Positions 41,230 to 51,336 of a stretch of 64,000 nt of DNA are shown here, piece by piece. Within the stretch, counting starts at the first letter, position 1; the number at the start of each line of letters is the position of its first letter. Origin of the DNA: Prochlorococcus_E sp000760215 (GTDB lineage: Bacteria; Cyanobacteriota; Cyanobacteriia; PCC-6307; Cyanobiaceae); NCBI RefSeq assembly GCF_047303175.1, contig NZ_CP138945.1, one strand, 5' to 3'. The notes beneath the pieces are model-generated. The model searched no databases, had not been told where the DNA came from, and saw only the letters and a list, made by a program, of their open reading frames with translations. A program made the position numbers and the translations under genes.

Positions 41230-44200
41230 TCAACCTGTATTACGCATGCCCGCTGCAATTCCATTAATTGTCAACAATGCACCTCTTAATAGCTCACTTC
41301 TACTATATGTCCGTCCTACCTCACCTTCAGCCAATAGTGTCTCACTGATAGGAGGTTGACGATTCTGATCACGTAATCTTCGCAATAAAGCAACTTGCAG
41401 AAAGCCTAAAGGCACAATTGTACGATTACGTAAATCTACAGATAATTGTAAAGCTGGGTCTGCACTTAAAAGCTTTGATTTACCAGTTATTTGTAAAACT
41501 AATTTCTTTGTTAACTTGTACTCATTAGAAATAATTTCAAAAATAGCGTTGAATGCTTCACGATTCTCGATGCTACCCAGACTCGACATATAATGATTAG
41601 CTACTTCTAAGTCTACTTTCGAAAGAGTCATTTCAACTTTAGAAATCAACATTCGAAAGAACGGCCAACGTTGATGAAGCATTCTTAATAAGTCAATTTG
41701 ATTTGGTTGTGCACTCAGCTCCTCTTCCAAAGCAGTACCAACGCCAAACCAACTAGGCAAAAGAAAACGACTTTGTGTCCAGCCAAAAACCCAAGGAATA
41801 GCCCTCAGGCTAGAAAGATCTTTTGTCCCTGCTTTTCTTCGTGCTGGACGACTAGATATTTGCAACTTACTAATCTCCTCAATTGGCGTAACTTCTTGAA
41901 AAAAAGCAACTAAGTCAGGATTATCATGGACTAAAGCGCGGTAATGTTGTCGTGATCTTTCAGCAAGCCTAACCATCAAATCATTCCAACTTGGGGTAGC
42001 CTCCAATTGGTTAGTAATTAAGCTATTCTGAAGAACAGCAGTCGTTACTGTCTCAAGATTATAAAGTGCAAGCTCTGGAAGACTATATTTAGAAGCAAGA
42101 ACTTCACCCTGCTCAGTAATTTTTATTCGGCCCTTTAATGTTCCACTTGGCTGGGCAAGTATAGCTTGATATGCAGGCCCACCTCCCCTACCTACAGATC
42201 CACCACGGCCATGGAATAAACGCAAAGCAACTCCATGTCTACCAGCTAGATTCTGAAGTGCAATTTGAGCCTGATGGATTTCCCAGTTACTCGATAAAAA
42301 ACCTGAATCTTTATTGCTATCTGAATAACCAAGCATCAGTTCTTGCAAAGGCAGCAATTTCTCGCCTACACGTGGTAGTAATTTCAGGTAAATTTCAGAA
42401 TTAAAGAGCTGCTCCATTACTCCAGGAGCACGTTGAAGATCTTCAACTGTCTCAAATAAAGGAACTACTAATAAATCAGAAGATTCCGAAGATATATCAA
42501 CCAAGCCAGACTCTTTTGCAAGAAGAAGGACTTCAAGCAAATCAGACACAGTATGACTCATCGAAATTACATATGATCGGCAAATCCTAGTTCCAAATTC
42601 TTTTTGTAAGCGGTGAAGCATACTAAACACAGCAAAGGTTTCTTCCGTACTTTCCGACCATTTAACTGCTGAAGGAATTAATGGTCTCAACGTTTGCAAT
42701 TCCTGCATCAACCAATCAATTTTCTCATCTTCTGTCATCTTCAAATAGTTCTTATCCAGATTGAGATATCTAGTTAATTCATCTATAGCATCACTATGTC
42801 GAATACTTTCTTGTCTAATATCTAAACTAGCAAGAGAAAATCCAAAGATATTCACCTGAGTTAAAAGAGTATCTAAATGCTCGCAACTAAGATTAGTGGT
42901 AACCAAACTATTTCGGAGAAGCTCTAGATCACTTCTAAATTCATCTATAGAGCAATAATGCAAGTTTTCAATAGGGTTTTGAGAATCATTTAATGAATCT
43001 GGTTTTTCAAGAGATGTTTGCCAACCTGCTTCAAAAAGATCTTGATTACGCTGATGAGTTAACTTTAATCGCTCTAAGGTATAGCTTAATTTCAATCGAT
43101 AAGGTTCGAGCCTATATCTTGCTGCCCTTTCTTCATAAATATCAGGAAAACGAATTCTGTCCATTTCCAAAGACTCCAAGAGCTGCGAGCTAACTTGGCT
43201 CCATTGCATGGAAATACTTAATTGATCTCTAAGTTCTTGAACAGATTTAATATATCGTTCTAACATCAATTTTCGCTGGTAGCAGGCTGTTCGCCATGTA
43301 ATTTCGGGAGTTACAGAAGGGTTGCCATCTCTATCCGATCCAACCCATGAACCAAATGTACAAAAAGCCTCTTGGGGAACTTCTACATCGGGATAGCTAT
43401 ATGACAATGCTGAGCATAAACGTCGCCTTAATTGAGGCATTGCATCAAATAAAACTTGTTGGAAATAATGAAGCGCATAATCAACTTCATCTAAGACAGT
43501 AGGTTTAAATTGGTGTAATTCATCTGTACGCCACCACAGTGTTATCTCCTCCTCTAATTGCAATCTCAAACTATCCTTTTCAGAGAGTGAAATCAAAGAA
43601 TCTGATTGCAAGCGCTGTAATAAGCTCGCAACACGGGTTTGCTTATGCCGAACAGTATGTCTAACTATTTCAGTTGGATGAGCAGTAAAAACAAGCCGTA
43701 TGTCCATTTGTCCAAGCAATTCCTCTAACTGCCCTGGAGGGACATTTAATCGACGTAAACGATCAAATAGTTGACTAAAAGTTGCAGGAGCTGACTGACT
43801 TGCAAGTGGGGGAGCAAATGGATCTATAGAGTTTTCGATATCTTCTACTTGACCTTGCCCAATACTTTCTAAATAGCTATCTTCCTCTATTCGTTGTTCC
43901 AGAATATTCACCAGCTGGAAATATAAAGAAAATGCCCTAGCTGCTGAAATCGCTTCAGCTAAATCCATTTCTCCAATTAAAAGAATAATTTCATTAACTT
44001 GATCTCGTTGCTCTCCCCCATCCATTACACTTGCATTGCTTAACTTTTTCAAACGAAGTAGACGATCTGCTTGCTCTATCGGACATTCACTACGAACAAC
44101 AGTTGCCCATAGATCTTCCACTAATTCCAAACGATCCTGTAAAAGTCTCGCAGAGACATAATTAGTCAGGTTTTTATTAGAGTCATGAGCAACAGGTAAG

Positions 44201-44244
44201 TCTGTAGATTCTTTCTTCATCGAAAATTTTTCAGGTTCAGTCAT
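41230..44244 (-). CDS. ppc: Phosphoenolpyruvate carboxylase
   Basis: A 1004-residue enzyme that fixes bicarbonate onto PEP to give oxaloacetate. Catalytic motifs: FTAHPTEIVRHTVR, LGYSDSNKDSGFLSSNW, LFHGRGGSVGRGGGP, and the C-terminal GIAAGMRNTG. Length matches cyanobacterial PEPC, with an N-terminal ~25-residue polar extension. Its ATG overlaps the gshA stop by 4 bp. Confidence 0.98.
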   Translation of the reverse strand: MTEPEKFSMKKESTDLPVAHDSNKNLTNYVSARLLQDRLELVEDLWATVVRSECPIEQADRLLRLKKLSNASVMDGGEQRDQVNEIILLIGEMDLAEAISAARAFSLYFQLVNILEQRIEEDSYLESIGQGQVEDIENSIDPFAPPLASQSAPATFSQLFDRLRRLNVPPGQLEELLGQMDIRLVFTAHPTEIVRHTVRHKQTRVASLLQRLQSDSLISLSEKDSLRLQLEEEITLWWRTDELHQFKPTVLDEVDYALHYFQQVLFDAMPQLRRRLCSALSYSYPDVEVPQEAFCTFGSWVGSDRDGNPSVTPEITWRTACYQRKLMLERYIKSVQELRDQLSISMQWSQVSSQLLESLEMDRIRFPDIYEERAARYRLEPYRLKLSYTLERLKLTHQRNQDLFEAGWQTSLEKPDSLNDSQNPIENLHYCSIDEFRSDLELLRNSLVTTNLSCEHLDTLLTQVNIFGFSLASLDIRQESIRHSDAIDELTRYLNLDKNYLKMTEDEKIDWLMQELQTLRPLIPSAVKWSESTEETFAVFSMLHRLQKEFGTRICRSYVISMSHTVSDLLEVLLLAKESGLVDISSESSDLLVVPLFETVEDLQRAPGVMEQLFNSEIYLKLLPRVGEKLLPLQELMLGYSDSNKDSGFLSSNWEIHQAQIALQNLAGRHGVALRLFHGRGGSVGRGGGPAYQAILAQPSGTLKGRIKITEQGEVLASKYSLPELALYNLETVTTAVLQNSLITNQLEATPSWNDLMVRLAERSRQHYRALVHDNPDLVAFFQEVTPIEEISKLQISSRPARRKAGTKDLSSLRAIPWVFGWTQSRFLLPSWFGVGTALEEELSAQPNQIDLLRMLHQRWPFFRMLISKVEMTLSKVDLEVANHYMSSLGSIENREAFNAIFEIISNEYKLTKKLVLQITGKSKLLSADPALQLSVDLRNRTIVPLGFLQVALLRRLRDQNRQPPISETLLAEGEVGRTYSRSELLRGALLTINGIAAGMRNTG

Positions 44245-45377
44245 GAGTATCCATATTTGTTAAGGGAATTATCTTCTTCAGCCTTCATTTGATGAATTGA
44301 ATCCTTAATAAGAAGAGGCAACGGAGTCCCTCCTTCAAAAGATTTCAACCATTTCATAGATTGATTGCCATTTTCCAACAATCCTTGAATTGGTAGAAGG
44401 ACAGAAAGAAGATCCATATCCTCTGCTAAAGGCTTTATCTCATCTACAATTTGCGCTATCCATTCACGACAAGAAATCTCTTGCCCATCTAACCAATGAT
44501 GCAATGTTGCATCAAGACTGTTTTCAGCTGCTGCTGCTTCATTCATATCACATAAATCAGCAAGTTCTATAAGAGTTAGCTTGCTGATTTTAGCTGGATC
44601 TAATTTCTTTGGATTATTTATAAGACTAATAACTCTTAATTCAAGCAAAGCTGTAATTGCCAAGAGCTCATCACAATCGGTTATCAAATCACATATACGA
44701 AGCTCAAGTCGATTCAATTCATAAGGCCGTCTAGGCCCATTAGCTCTTGCTGCAGTCCACAAATGGCGTTCATTGCACATATTCCCATCTTTCAATTGCT
44801 CTTCTATCCAAGAAACATAATGATCATGATTTATAAATAAAGGGACTTTTTTAGGTGTTTTTGGGAACTGAATCCACCGTTGCGAGTGAACACCAGTCGC
44901 CATGCCATCTAAGAAAGGTGAGCTTGCACTTAACGCTAAAAACAATGCAGCTTCACATCTAACTAAACGAAGCGCAGAGAAAATGAGCGACAAATCATCT
45001 ATACCTAAATTAATATGAATGCTGGCTGTAACTACTTTCGAGCCATAAGTTAATTCAATAAATTCATGATATGGATTTGTTAAATCAGATCTTTGGAATT
45101 GATTACTATCTCCCATACTTAAAGTGCTTCCAGGCAAAATAGTTAAATTTCTCAGATCCAACCAATTTCTTAATCTTCTTCGAGGCTCCAAGATTAATTC
45201 CCTTATCTTCTTATATTGTTTTTCAGGCTTTGTAATATATTCGAGATTACGTTGATCTGGTTCTTTTACAAAATCAGAAAATTCACGAACTACTGAACTA
45301 GAAACACCTTCATGCTTTCCAGTATCAGAGCCAGTAAAAAGCTCCACCTCAAATCCTTTAAGCAACAATTCTTTCAT
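44241..45377 (-). CDS. gshA: Glutamate-cysteine ligase, cyanobacterial type
   Basis: The 378-residue protein has the layout of the cyanobacterial GshA family: LLLKGFEVELFTGSDTG, then FVKEPDQRNLEYITKP, LPGSTLSMGD, VTASIHINLGIDDLSL and MATGVHSQRWIQFP. It catalyses the first step of glutathione synthesis. It starts 3 bp after trpE and overlaps ppc, forming a trpE-gshA-ppc-GNAT run. Confidence 0.93.
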   Translation of the reverse strand: MKELLLKGFEVELFTGSDTGKHEGVSSSVVREFSDFVKEPDQRNLEYITKPEKQYKKIRELILEPRRRLRNWLDLRNLTILPGSTLSMGDSNQFQRSDLTNPYHEFIELTYGSKVVTASIHINLGIDDLSLIFSALRLVRCEAALFLALSASSPFLDGMATGVHSQRWIQFPKTPKKVPLFINHDHYVSWIEEQLKDGNMCNERHLWTAARANGPRRPYELNRLELRICDLITDCDELLAITALLELRVISLINNPKKLDPAKISKLTLIELADLCDMNEAAAAENSLDATLHHWLDGQEISCREWIAQIVDEIKPLAEDMDLLSVLLPIQGLLENGNQSMKWLKSFEGGTPLPLLIKDSIHQMKAEEDNSLNKYGYS

Positions 45378-45380
45378 AAA

Positions 45381-46898
45381 TCAAACAAGAGATTGAAGAC
45401 ATCCCAATGCAGTAAGCATGCCTTTAGCCTTATTCAAAGTTTCTTGAAATTCATTTTCAGCAATTGAATCAGCAACAACACCAGCTCCGGCCTGGACTTC
45501 AACATCGCAGACTCCTTTTGAATGATTAGAAACAAGCATTGTACGTATTGTAATTGCTGTATTTAAAGCCCCATTGATATCCATAGAACCATATACACCT
45601 GAATAAGGACCTCTCACATGATGTTCTAACTCATTAATTAACTGCATTGCTCTTATCTTAGGCGCACCAGAAACAGTTCCAGCGGGAAATGCTGCCATCA
45701 ACAAATCCCAAACATCCATTTCTTGATGCAAGCATCCTTCAACTTCACTGACAATGTGCATTACATGCGAATATTTTTCAATCAGCATTAGGTCTTTTAC
45801 AGAGACAGTGCCTGGAGTACATACTCTTCCTAGATCATTACGTCCTAAATCAACCAACATTACATGTTCAGCTATTTCCTTAGGATCAGCTAAGAGTTCT
45901 TCTTCAAGCTTAGAATCTTCTTCACATGTCTTGCCTCTGGGACGAGTCCCTGCAATTGGACGTAAACTTGCAGATATACCATTACCTACAGGCTTAGCCT
46001 GAACCATTACTTCGGGGCTTGAGCCTATAAGTTGCCAGTCACCAAAATCATAAAATGCCATAAAAGGTGAGGGATTAACTATCCTCAAACTTCTATATAA
46101 ATCCAACGGCGAATGAGACACCTTAGTATTAAACTTTTGGCTCAATACAAGTTGAAATATATCTCCTTTTGCTATGTAATCTTTTGCTGTTTCAACAGCA
46201 TTCTGAAAATCTAATTTACTCCAATTACTGTTAATTGATTCTGGAACTGTCCCTTTAGGATCCCATTTTAAAGGCTTCACAGGGGACAAAGGTTCTGCCA
46301 TGAAACCCTGAAATTCTTGAATACCCTTCAAAGCCTGTTCATATGCCTGATCTGTATTCTGTCCAGAAGTTAAATCACCATATGAAATTGCCGTAATTAG
46401 TCGTTTAACTTGATCGAAAATCAGAATCTTATCCATAAACATCCATATACCATCTGGTAAATGATCTTCATCACGAGAAAAAACAGGTACTTTTGGCTCA
46501 ATCCACTGAATCAATTCATAACCCCACATTCCATACAGCTGACCTAAGGAAGGAATTCCAGGAATAAGTTCTGATTTATATGGTTCTAAAAATTCTCTAA
46601 GGAATTTAAAAGGGTTCCCATTAAATTCTTCAGAATGACCGGTTCTCCAAGTTCGGGTAAGCTGATCTCCTCTTATAGAGGCAACCCATAAAGGATCTGA
46701 AGCGATAACACTCCACCTACCTAAAGTATCTCCACCTTCTACAGATTCAAGCAATACCCCTTGAGAATTATTTTGACCGACCTTGAGCCATGTAGAGAGA
46801 GGCGTCTCAAGGTCTGCAGGCCAGCTATTAACTAAAGGAATAAAATTCAGGCCTCTAGAAGCAGCTTCTAAAAACGAGTCACGATCAGATATTGACAT
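45381..46898 (-). CDS. trpE: Anthranilate synthase component I
   Basis: A 505-residue chorismate-binding enzyme, first step of tryptophan synthesis. Signatures: AKGDIFQLVLSQ, PSPFMAFY, LRPIAGTRPRGKT, MLVDLGRNDLGRVC, FPAGTVSGAPKIRAM and GVYGSMDINGALNTAI. No trpG is fused or adjacent; the glutaminase must be encoded elsewhere. Confidence 0.95.
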   Translation of the reverse strand: MSISDRDSFLEAASRGLNFIPLVNSWPADLETPLSTWLKVGQNNSQGVLLESVEGGDTLGRWSVIASDPLWVASIRGDQLTRTWRTGHSEEFNGNPFKFLREFLEPYKSELIPGIPSLGQLYGMWGYELIQWIEPKVPVFSRDEDHLPDGIWMFMDKILIFDQVKRLITAISYGDLTSGQNTDQAYEQALKGIQEFQGFMAEPLSPVKPLKWDPKGTVPESINSNWSKLDFQNAVETAKDYIAKGDIFQLVLSQKFNTKVSHSPLDLYRSLRIVNPSPFMAFYDFGDWQLIGSSPEVMVQAKPVGNGISASLRPIAGTRPRGKTCEEDSKLEEELLADPKEIAEHVMLVDLGRNDLGRVCTPGTVSVKDLMLIEKYSHVMHIVSEVEGCLHQEMDVWDLLMAAFPAGTVSGAPKIRAMQLINELEHHVRGPYSGVYGSMDINGALNTAITIRTMLVSNHSKGVCDVEVQAGAGVVADSIAENEFQETLNKAKGMLTALGCLQSLV

Positions 46899-46960
46899 TC
46901 CTTTATCATTGCAGCCTAAACAACAAAAAGAAACCTAAAGCTAAATATATAATTTTTCAA

Positions 46961-47386
46961 TCAAGAATCGTAAGTATTTTTAGAAGTAAACTTTACGCTT
47001 GCAGGATTTGGGTTTTCCCCAATTCTACGAGCATTATGATTCGTAATTGGGCGCCCTTCATTTACTTTCTCAGGGAAAACACCATCCTTTGGATGAAGAT
47101 ACTCTGTATCGCCTCCTGGGAAAATCCTATAAATTTTGAAATCCTCCATCCTAGGCTTAAAACTCCTTAATTGAGTTCCTAAAGCAAGACATTGCTCTTT
47201 ACGAGCAAAATACATAATATTCTCACCCTCATTCATCATGGCTGCTCCTCCAGTTGGAAGTTCAAAAGCCTGAGATTTCTTACTGGTCCAGGTTATTGCA
47301 TATTTTTCTTCTGTTTCAGCAGAATTAAGAAGGCCTCCGGTGCTGCCGATATTCTGAGGGAGGCTACCTTTAAGAACTTCAGTCAT
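46961..47386 (-). CDS. psaD: Photosystem I subunit II (PsaD)
   Basis: A 141-residue stromal subunit that docks ferredoxin. Signatures: YAITWTSKKSQAFELPTGGAA, EGENIMYFARKEQCLALGTQLR, KDGVFPEKVNEGRP and NHNARRIGENPNPASVKF. It is monocistronic by spacing: 115 bp from the kinase gene upstream and 62 bp from trpE downstream. Confidence 0.98.
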   Translation of the reverse strand: MTEVLKGSLPQNIGSTGGLLNSAETEEKYAITWTSKKSQAFELPTGGAAMMNEGENIMYFARKEQCLALGTQLRSFKPRMEDFKIYRIFPGGDTEYLHPKDGVFPEKVNEGRPITNHNARRIGENPNPASVKFTSKNTYDS

Positions 47387-47501
47387 TGCTGTTCTGGAAA
47401 CTGTTCGTTCAATTACAAGTTGAAAGTAGCACTAACTTTTGTACCTTTTATCACTTTCCTGCAATAACCTTCACACGAGTCAACATTAGAAGAACCAAGA
47501 G

Positions 47502-48887
47502 TCAAGCATCTGCAGTAGGAAAAAAGATTGTTATTCCCCTATCTCGTCGCCTAGTCAGCCTTCCACCAAGGCTAGCCAATAGCCTTTGTGTAGCTGCTTG
47601 AGTCAGTTGCAAACTGCCCGTATTTGGATTCCAACTCAAAACTGTTCCAAGGTCAGAGCTTGGTTCCATTGCAATCTCGTCATACTCCTTTGGATTAGAA
47701 AAATTACTTGTAATTTTTAGCTTTAAGCGTTGGCCTGCTGGTCGCAACTCCAACAAAAGCATCCCTCCAGACCTCAACCCACGAGTATTTCTATCTATTA
47801 ATCCACCTAGCATTAACTCAAGTCGTTCTGGATCACTCAAAACTGCAGGCAAATCAGGTGTTACATCAAGGCTAAGCTTTACCCCTCGTCGTTCAAGCTG
47901 ATTCTGCCAAACTGGGAAAAGTAATTCAAGAATATTGCCTAAATCAGTTTTAGCTAGATTTGATTTTTGACAATTATTCCTTTCCAGCTCCACAGCATTA
48001 AAAATCAAACCAAATCTATCTATTTGTTCTGTACACTCTGCATCAATTTCTTTAAGCCTAGAAATAGCAATTTCAGGCATGTCAGTCTTTCTTAAAAGTG
48101 ATCTAATAAGTGTGCGGATTGTAGATAAAGGAGTCCTGATTTCATGAGTAAGTGCTTCTAAAAGAGATATTTCACCACTGGTTTTAGTATCTAGTTCTTC
48201 AAAGGTATCCTGATCCTGATAAGTTTGAATATTAAGGCTTGGTGCGAGTCCTGCGAGTCTTGATGCAATAAGAGGCCAAAAAATCTTATGAATATCTTCA
48301 TTACTTTTTAAGGGACCTAAATCAGCTATAGAATTGCGAATTGCTTTTGCATCAGCTGACTTCTCGAAATTCAGCCTTTGATCTAAAATATTCAATACAT
48401 CAGTTATAGTTTCTGGATCACTTCTCATTATTAAATTACGTTCTCCTGGATTGCCTTGCAAAGCTAAGGCAATCTGAACCTCTCGAGAAAGAATTATCAA
48501 TAAAGGGTCAAATCCATCCTCTTGTCTTAAAGATAATCTGCTAAATCCACTTGATCTACTCTTATTAATATGATTAATTGACTTAATTGACCTTACAGAA
48601 GCTGGGGGCAATAAGCCTGCATTAGAAGGATTCAAAACTGAGAACTCATCAGGTGTCCAAGCCCATCCATCAAGTTGATCGAGTAACTTTGACTCATATA
48701 ATGCCGGCAAAGGTGAAGCAAGCCATAAACCCTTACTAAGATTCATAGGCAATAAAATTTCATCTTGCAGAATATCCAAGGCTGCCCACCACAACCTTCT
48801 CACAATATGTTCTTCAACTCTTCCCGAAGGAACACCCTCAGCCATTCTGCGCTGGATAGAACTAATTGAAGATTGTTGAATAACCAC
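47502..48887 (-). CDS. Two-component sensor histidine kinase, divergent ATPase domain
   Basis: A 461-residue kinase. The dimerisation box is LLEALTHEIRTPLSTIRTLIRSLL, with the phospho-acceptor His near residue 248. The ATP-binding domain is weak: the N-box region reads LELMLGGLIDRNTRGL, without the usual DNLLxNA, and the terminal region is GSLQLTQAATQRLLASLGGRL. No membrane span is seen; residues 1-200 form a soluble input domain. The GTG start shares a G with the rodA stop (TAGTG), so it follows rodA. Partner regulator unknown. Confidence 0.8.
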   Translation of the reverse strand: MVIQQSSISSIQRRMAEGVPSGRVEEHIVRRLWWAALDILQDEILLPMNLSKGLWLASPLPALYESKLLDQLDGWAWTPDEFSVLNPSNAGLLPPASVRSIKSINHINKSRSSGFSRLSLRQEDGFDPLLIILSREVQIALALQGNPGERNLIMRSDPETITDVLNILDQRLNFEKSADAKAIRNSIADLGPLKSNEDIHKIFWPLIASRLAGLAPSLNIQTYQDQDTFEELDTKTSGEISLLEALTHEIRTPLSTIRTLIRSLLRKTDMPEIAISRLKEIDAECTEQIDRFGLIFNAVELERNNCQKSNLAKTDLGNILELLFPVWQNQLERRGVKLSLDVTPDLPAVLSDPERLELMLGGLIDRNTRGLRSGGMLLLELRPAGQRLKLKITSNFSNPKEYDEIAMEPSSDLGTVLSWNPNTGSLQLTQAATQRLLASLGGRLTRRRDRGITIFFPTADA

Positions 48888-50164
48888 TAACTCCTAAATG
48901 ATTTTGTTCTTCGAGAAACAGAAATACATAAACCTATAGCCATGAAACTAACTATTAAGGATGTCCTTCCATAACTCATAAATGGTAAAGGTATACCTGT
49001 AATTGGACCTAAACCAATAGTCATAAATATATTTACTACAACCTGAAATATAATCATTGTCGCTATTCCTATTACAACTAGCGATTCAAACTCTGTATAT
49101 GCCTCTCTAGAAATCATTAGAAGTCGAAGAATTAATAGAAAAAATCCAAATGAAACTAAAACAGTTCCCAAAAAGCCTGTTTCTTCTCCTAATGCACTAA
49201 AGATGAAATCTGTATGCTGTTCTGGAATAAAGCGTAACTTTGTTAATTGACCATTCAATAATCCTGTCCCAAAGATACCTCCCGAACCAATACCTATAGT
49301 GCTTTGAATAAGGTGGTAACCGCCTCCAAGAGGGTCCTTGGAAGGGTCAAGAAATAATATTAGTCTATCTCTCTGATACTCCTTTAGAGCATTATTCCAA
49401 AGCCAAGGTGTTATAGATGCTAGGCAACTTAAAAGAGTGATTGTTAAAAAAGAACTGATGTTTTTTCTAGGAAGTGATCTATAAGCCAAAAACCCCATAT
49501 ATGGAATCCATATAAAAAGCCCCCAGTGAAATAAACCGACCAAAACAGCTGTAATAACTCCTGAAAGGAAAAGCAATGCCCATTCTAATGGCATACCCGA
49601 CCAATAAAGCATGACTAATAAAATCGCTCCAAAAACAAGAGAAGTGCCTAAATCAGGCTGAATAAATACTAAGAACCAAGGAATAATAATTACGGCAATT
49701 GGTCTAAATAATTCCAGGGGTGTATTGAATTTCTGTTTCTCAAGAATTGAGGCAAGAGTAATGATTACAACAATTTTCGCAATCTCTGAAGGCTGAATAT
49801 TGACTCCCCCTATACTCAGCCAACGTTGAGCCCCTAATGCAGAAACTCCTAATAGTTGAACTGCTACAAGACTAGAAATTGTTGCCATATATAAGTATGG
49901 CAACAATTGACGTAATCTTTCGATATGCAATTGAGCAATCAAAAGTGCAACAAACAAACCACATGAAGCAGTAATCAAATGTTGATGCCAAGTTACATAA
50001 AAAGACTGACGCTGTGTACTTGCAATTAATGCACTAGATAAAAGAGTTAAAGACAAAGGGATAAGCCAAAGTATCAGCTCTGAATTTCGCCAACCATTCT
50101 TGAAACGACCTAACTTTTTTGAAAGATCAATTTTTCTAGGATAAGAACTAGAAATAAAAGGCAT
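48887..50164 (-). CDS. rodA: Rod shape-determining protein RodA
   Basis: A 425-residue SEDS glycan polymerase with about ten spans: SALGAQRWLSIGGVNIQPSEIAKI, FIQPDLGTSLVFGAI, GSGGIFGTGLLNGQLTKLRFIPEQHTDFIFSALGEETGF and the terminal GIPLPFMSYGRTSLI. It builds lateral-wall peptidoglycan. It overlaps mrp upstream and the kinase downstream by 1 bp each. Confidence 0.95.
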   Translation of the reverse strand: MPFISSSYPRKIDLSKKLGRFKNGWRNSELILWLIPLSLTLLSSALIASTQRQSFYVTWHQHLITASCGLFVALLIAQLHIERLRQLLPYLYMATISSLVAVQLLGVSALGAQRWLSIGGVNIQPSEIAKIVVIITLASILEKQKFNTPLELFRPIAVIIIPWFLVFIQPDLGTSLVFGAILLVMLYWSGMPLEWALLFLSGVITAVLVGLFHWGLFIWIPYMGFLAYRSLPRKNISSFLTITLLSCLASITPWLWNNALKEYQRDRLILFLDPSKDPLGGGYHLIQSTIGIGSGGIFGTGLLNGQLTKLRFIPEQHTDFIFSALGEETGFLGTVLVSFGFFLLILRLLMISREAYTEFESLVVIGIATMIIFQVVVNIFMTIGLGPITGIPLPFMSYGRTSLIVSFMAIGLCISVSRRTKSFRS

Positions 50165-51252
50165 TAATTTTTTATTTTTTCAATATTTTCCACAACAGCT
50201 GTGGCAAGGTTGTGAAACGATTTGGCAGTTATAGACTTGGGAAACTGAAAAACAATTGGCAAGCCTTCTTTATGACCATCTAAAGTATTCATCTCTAAAG
50301 GCAACTGAGCTAATAATGGCACAGAGTTTTCTTTGGACAAAGTCATACCTCCACCAGTTCCAAATAATGCATATTTTCTTTCAGATTGATCTGGTGGTAT
50401 AAAAGAAGACATGTTTTCTATGACTCCAATAATTGGCACATTCATTTGCTTAAACATAGCTAGGCCTCTTCGTGAATCTTGCAATGAAACCTTCTGAGGA
50501 GTAGTCACAATAAGAACACCTTTCATAGGAACTGCTTGTGCAAGCGATAATTGTGCATCGCCAGTACCAGGTGGCAAGTCAACAACAAGAAAGTCTTTTT
50601 GTCCCCAACTCGCTTGATAAAGAAATTGACGAATAATCCCATTAAGCATTGGACCACGCCAAATTACTGGCTGATTTTCATCGATAAGTAATCCCATGGA
50701 AACCATTGCTACACCACAACTTTCTATCGGGATAATTTTCTGGTCAGCTCCACTCCCAATTACTTCTGGGGTCTGATCTGATACACCAAGCATAATGGGG
50801 ATATTTGGACCATAGATATCCGCATCAAGCAACCCGACATCGTAACCCTTTTGAGAAAGTGCACAGGCAAGATTAACGGCAACAGTACTTTTTCCAACTC
50901 CTCCTTTCCCACTACTAACAGCAATAACATTCTTAACTCCTTGAATCGCCTGGAGAGGGGCAACTTGACCATGGCCTGCACCTCCAATCTCACCTTGATT
51001 GGAATTATTTGGCATATTGCTTAATTCAATTTGAACTTGTGAAATTTGTTGTGAGCTGTTTAGTAGTTCTTTAATTTCACTAGCTATACGATCTCTTTGG
51101 CTATTGGCAAAATTAGGAAGATTTAATCTAATAATTGCTTTTTGATCTTTTACATCGATTTTCTCGATCCAACCAAGCTCTAATATTGATTTATTACTTC
51201 CTGAATCTTTTATATCAAGCAATACCTTCCTTACATCAGCTTCGGTAAACAT
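50164..51252 (-). CDS. mrp: Mrp/NBP35-type Fe-S carrier ATPase
   Basis: A 362-residue P-loop protein with Walker A VSSGKGGVGKSTVAVNLA (about residues 110-127), YGPNIPIMLG and VVDLPPGTGDAQLSL. The N-terminal ~85 residues are a DUF59/MIP18-like domain. It acts in iron-sulfur cluster assembly or delivery. It is first in the mrp-rodA-kinase run and divergent from hemF. Confidence 0.93.
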   Translation of the reverse strand: MFTEADVRKVLLDIKDSGSNKSILELGWIEKIDVKDQKAIIRLNLPNFANSQRDRIASEIKELLNSSQQISQVQIELSNMPNNSNQGEIGGAGHGQVAPLQAIQGVKNVIAVSSGKGGVGKSTVAVNLACALSQKGYDVGLLDADIYGPNIPIMLGVSDQTPEVIGSGADQKIIPIESCGVAMVSMGLLIDENQPVIWRGPMLNGIIRQFLYQASWGQKDFLVVDLPPGTGDAQLSLAQAVPMKGVLIVTTPQKVSLQDSRRGLAMFKQMNVPIIGVIENMSSFIPPDQSERKYALFGTGGGMTLSKENSVPLLAQLPLEMNTLDGHKEGLPIVFQFPKSITAKSFHNLATAVVENIEKIKN

Positions 51253-51336
51253 AATTTCAATACATCTATATACATACTTAATCCTAATAAGATGATGCCA
51301 ATGACCTAGCCTATAAAAAGAAAATAAAATAAAAGA

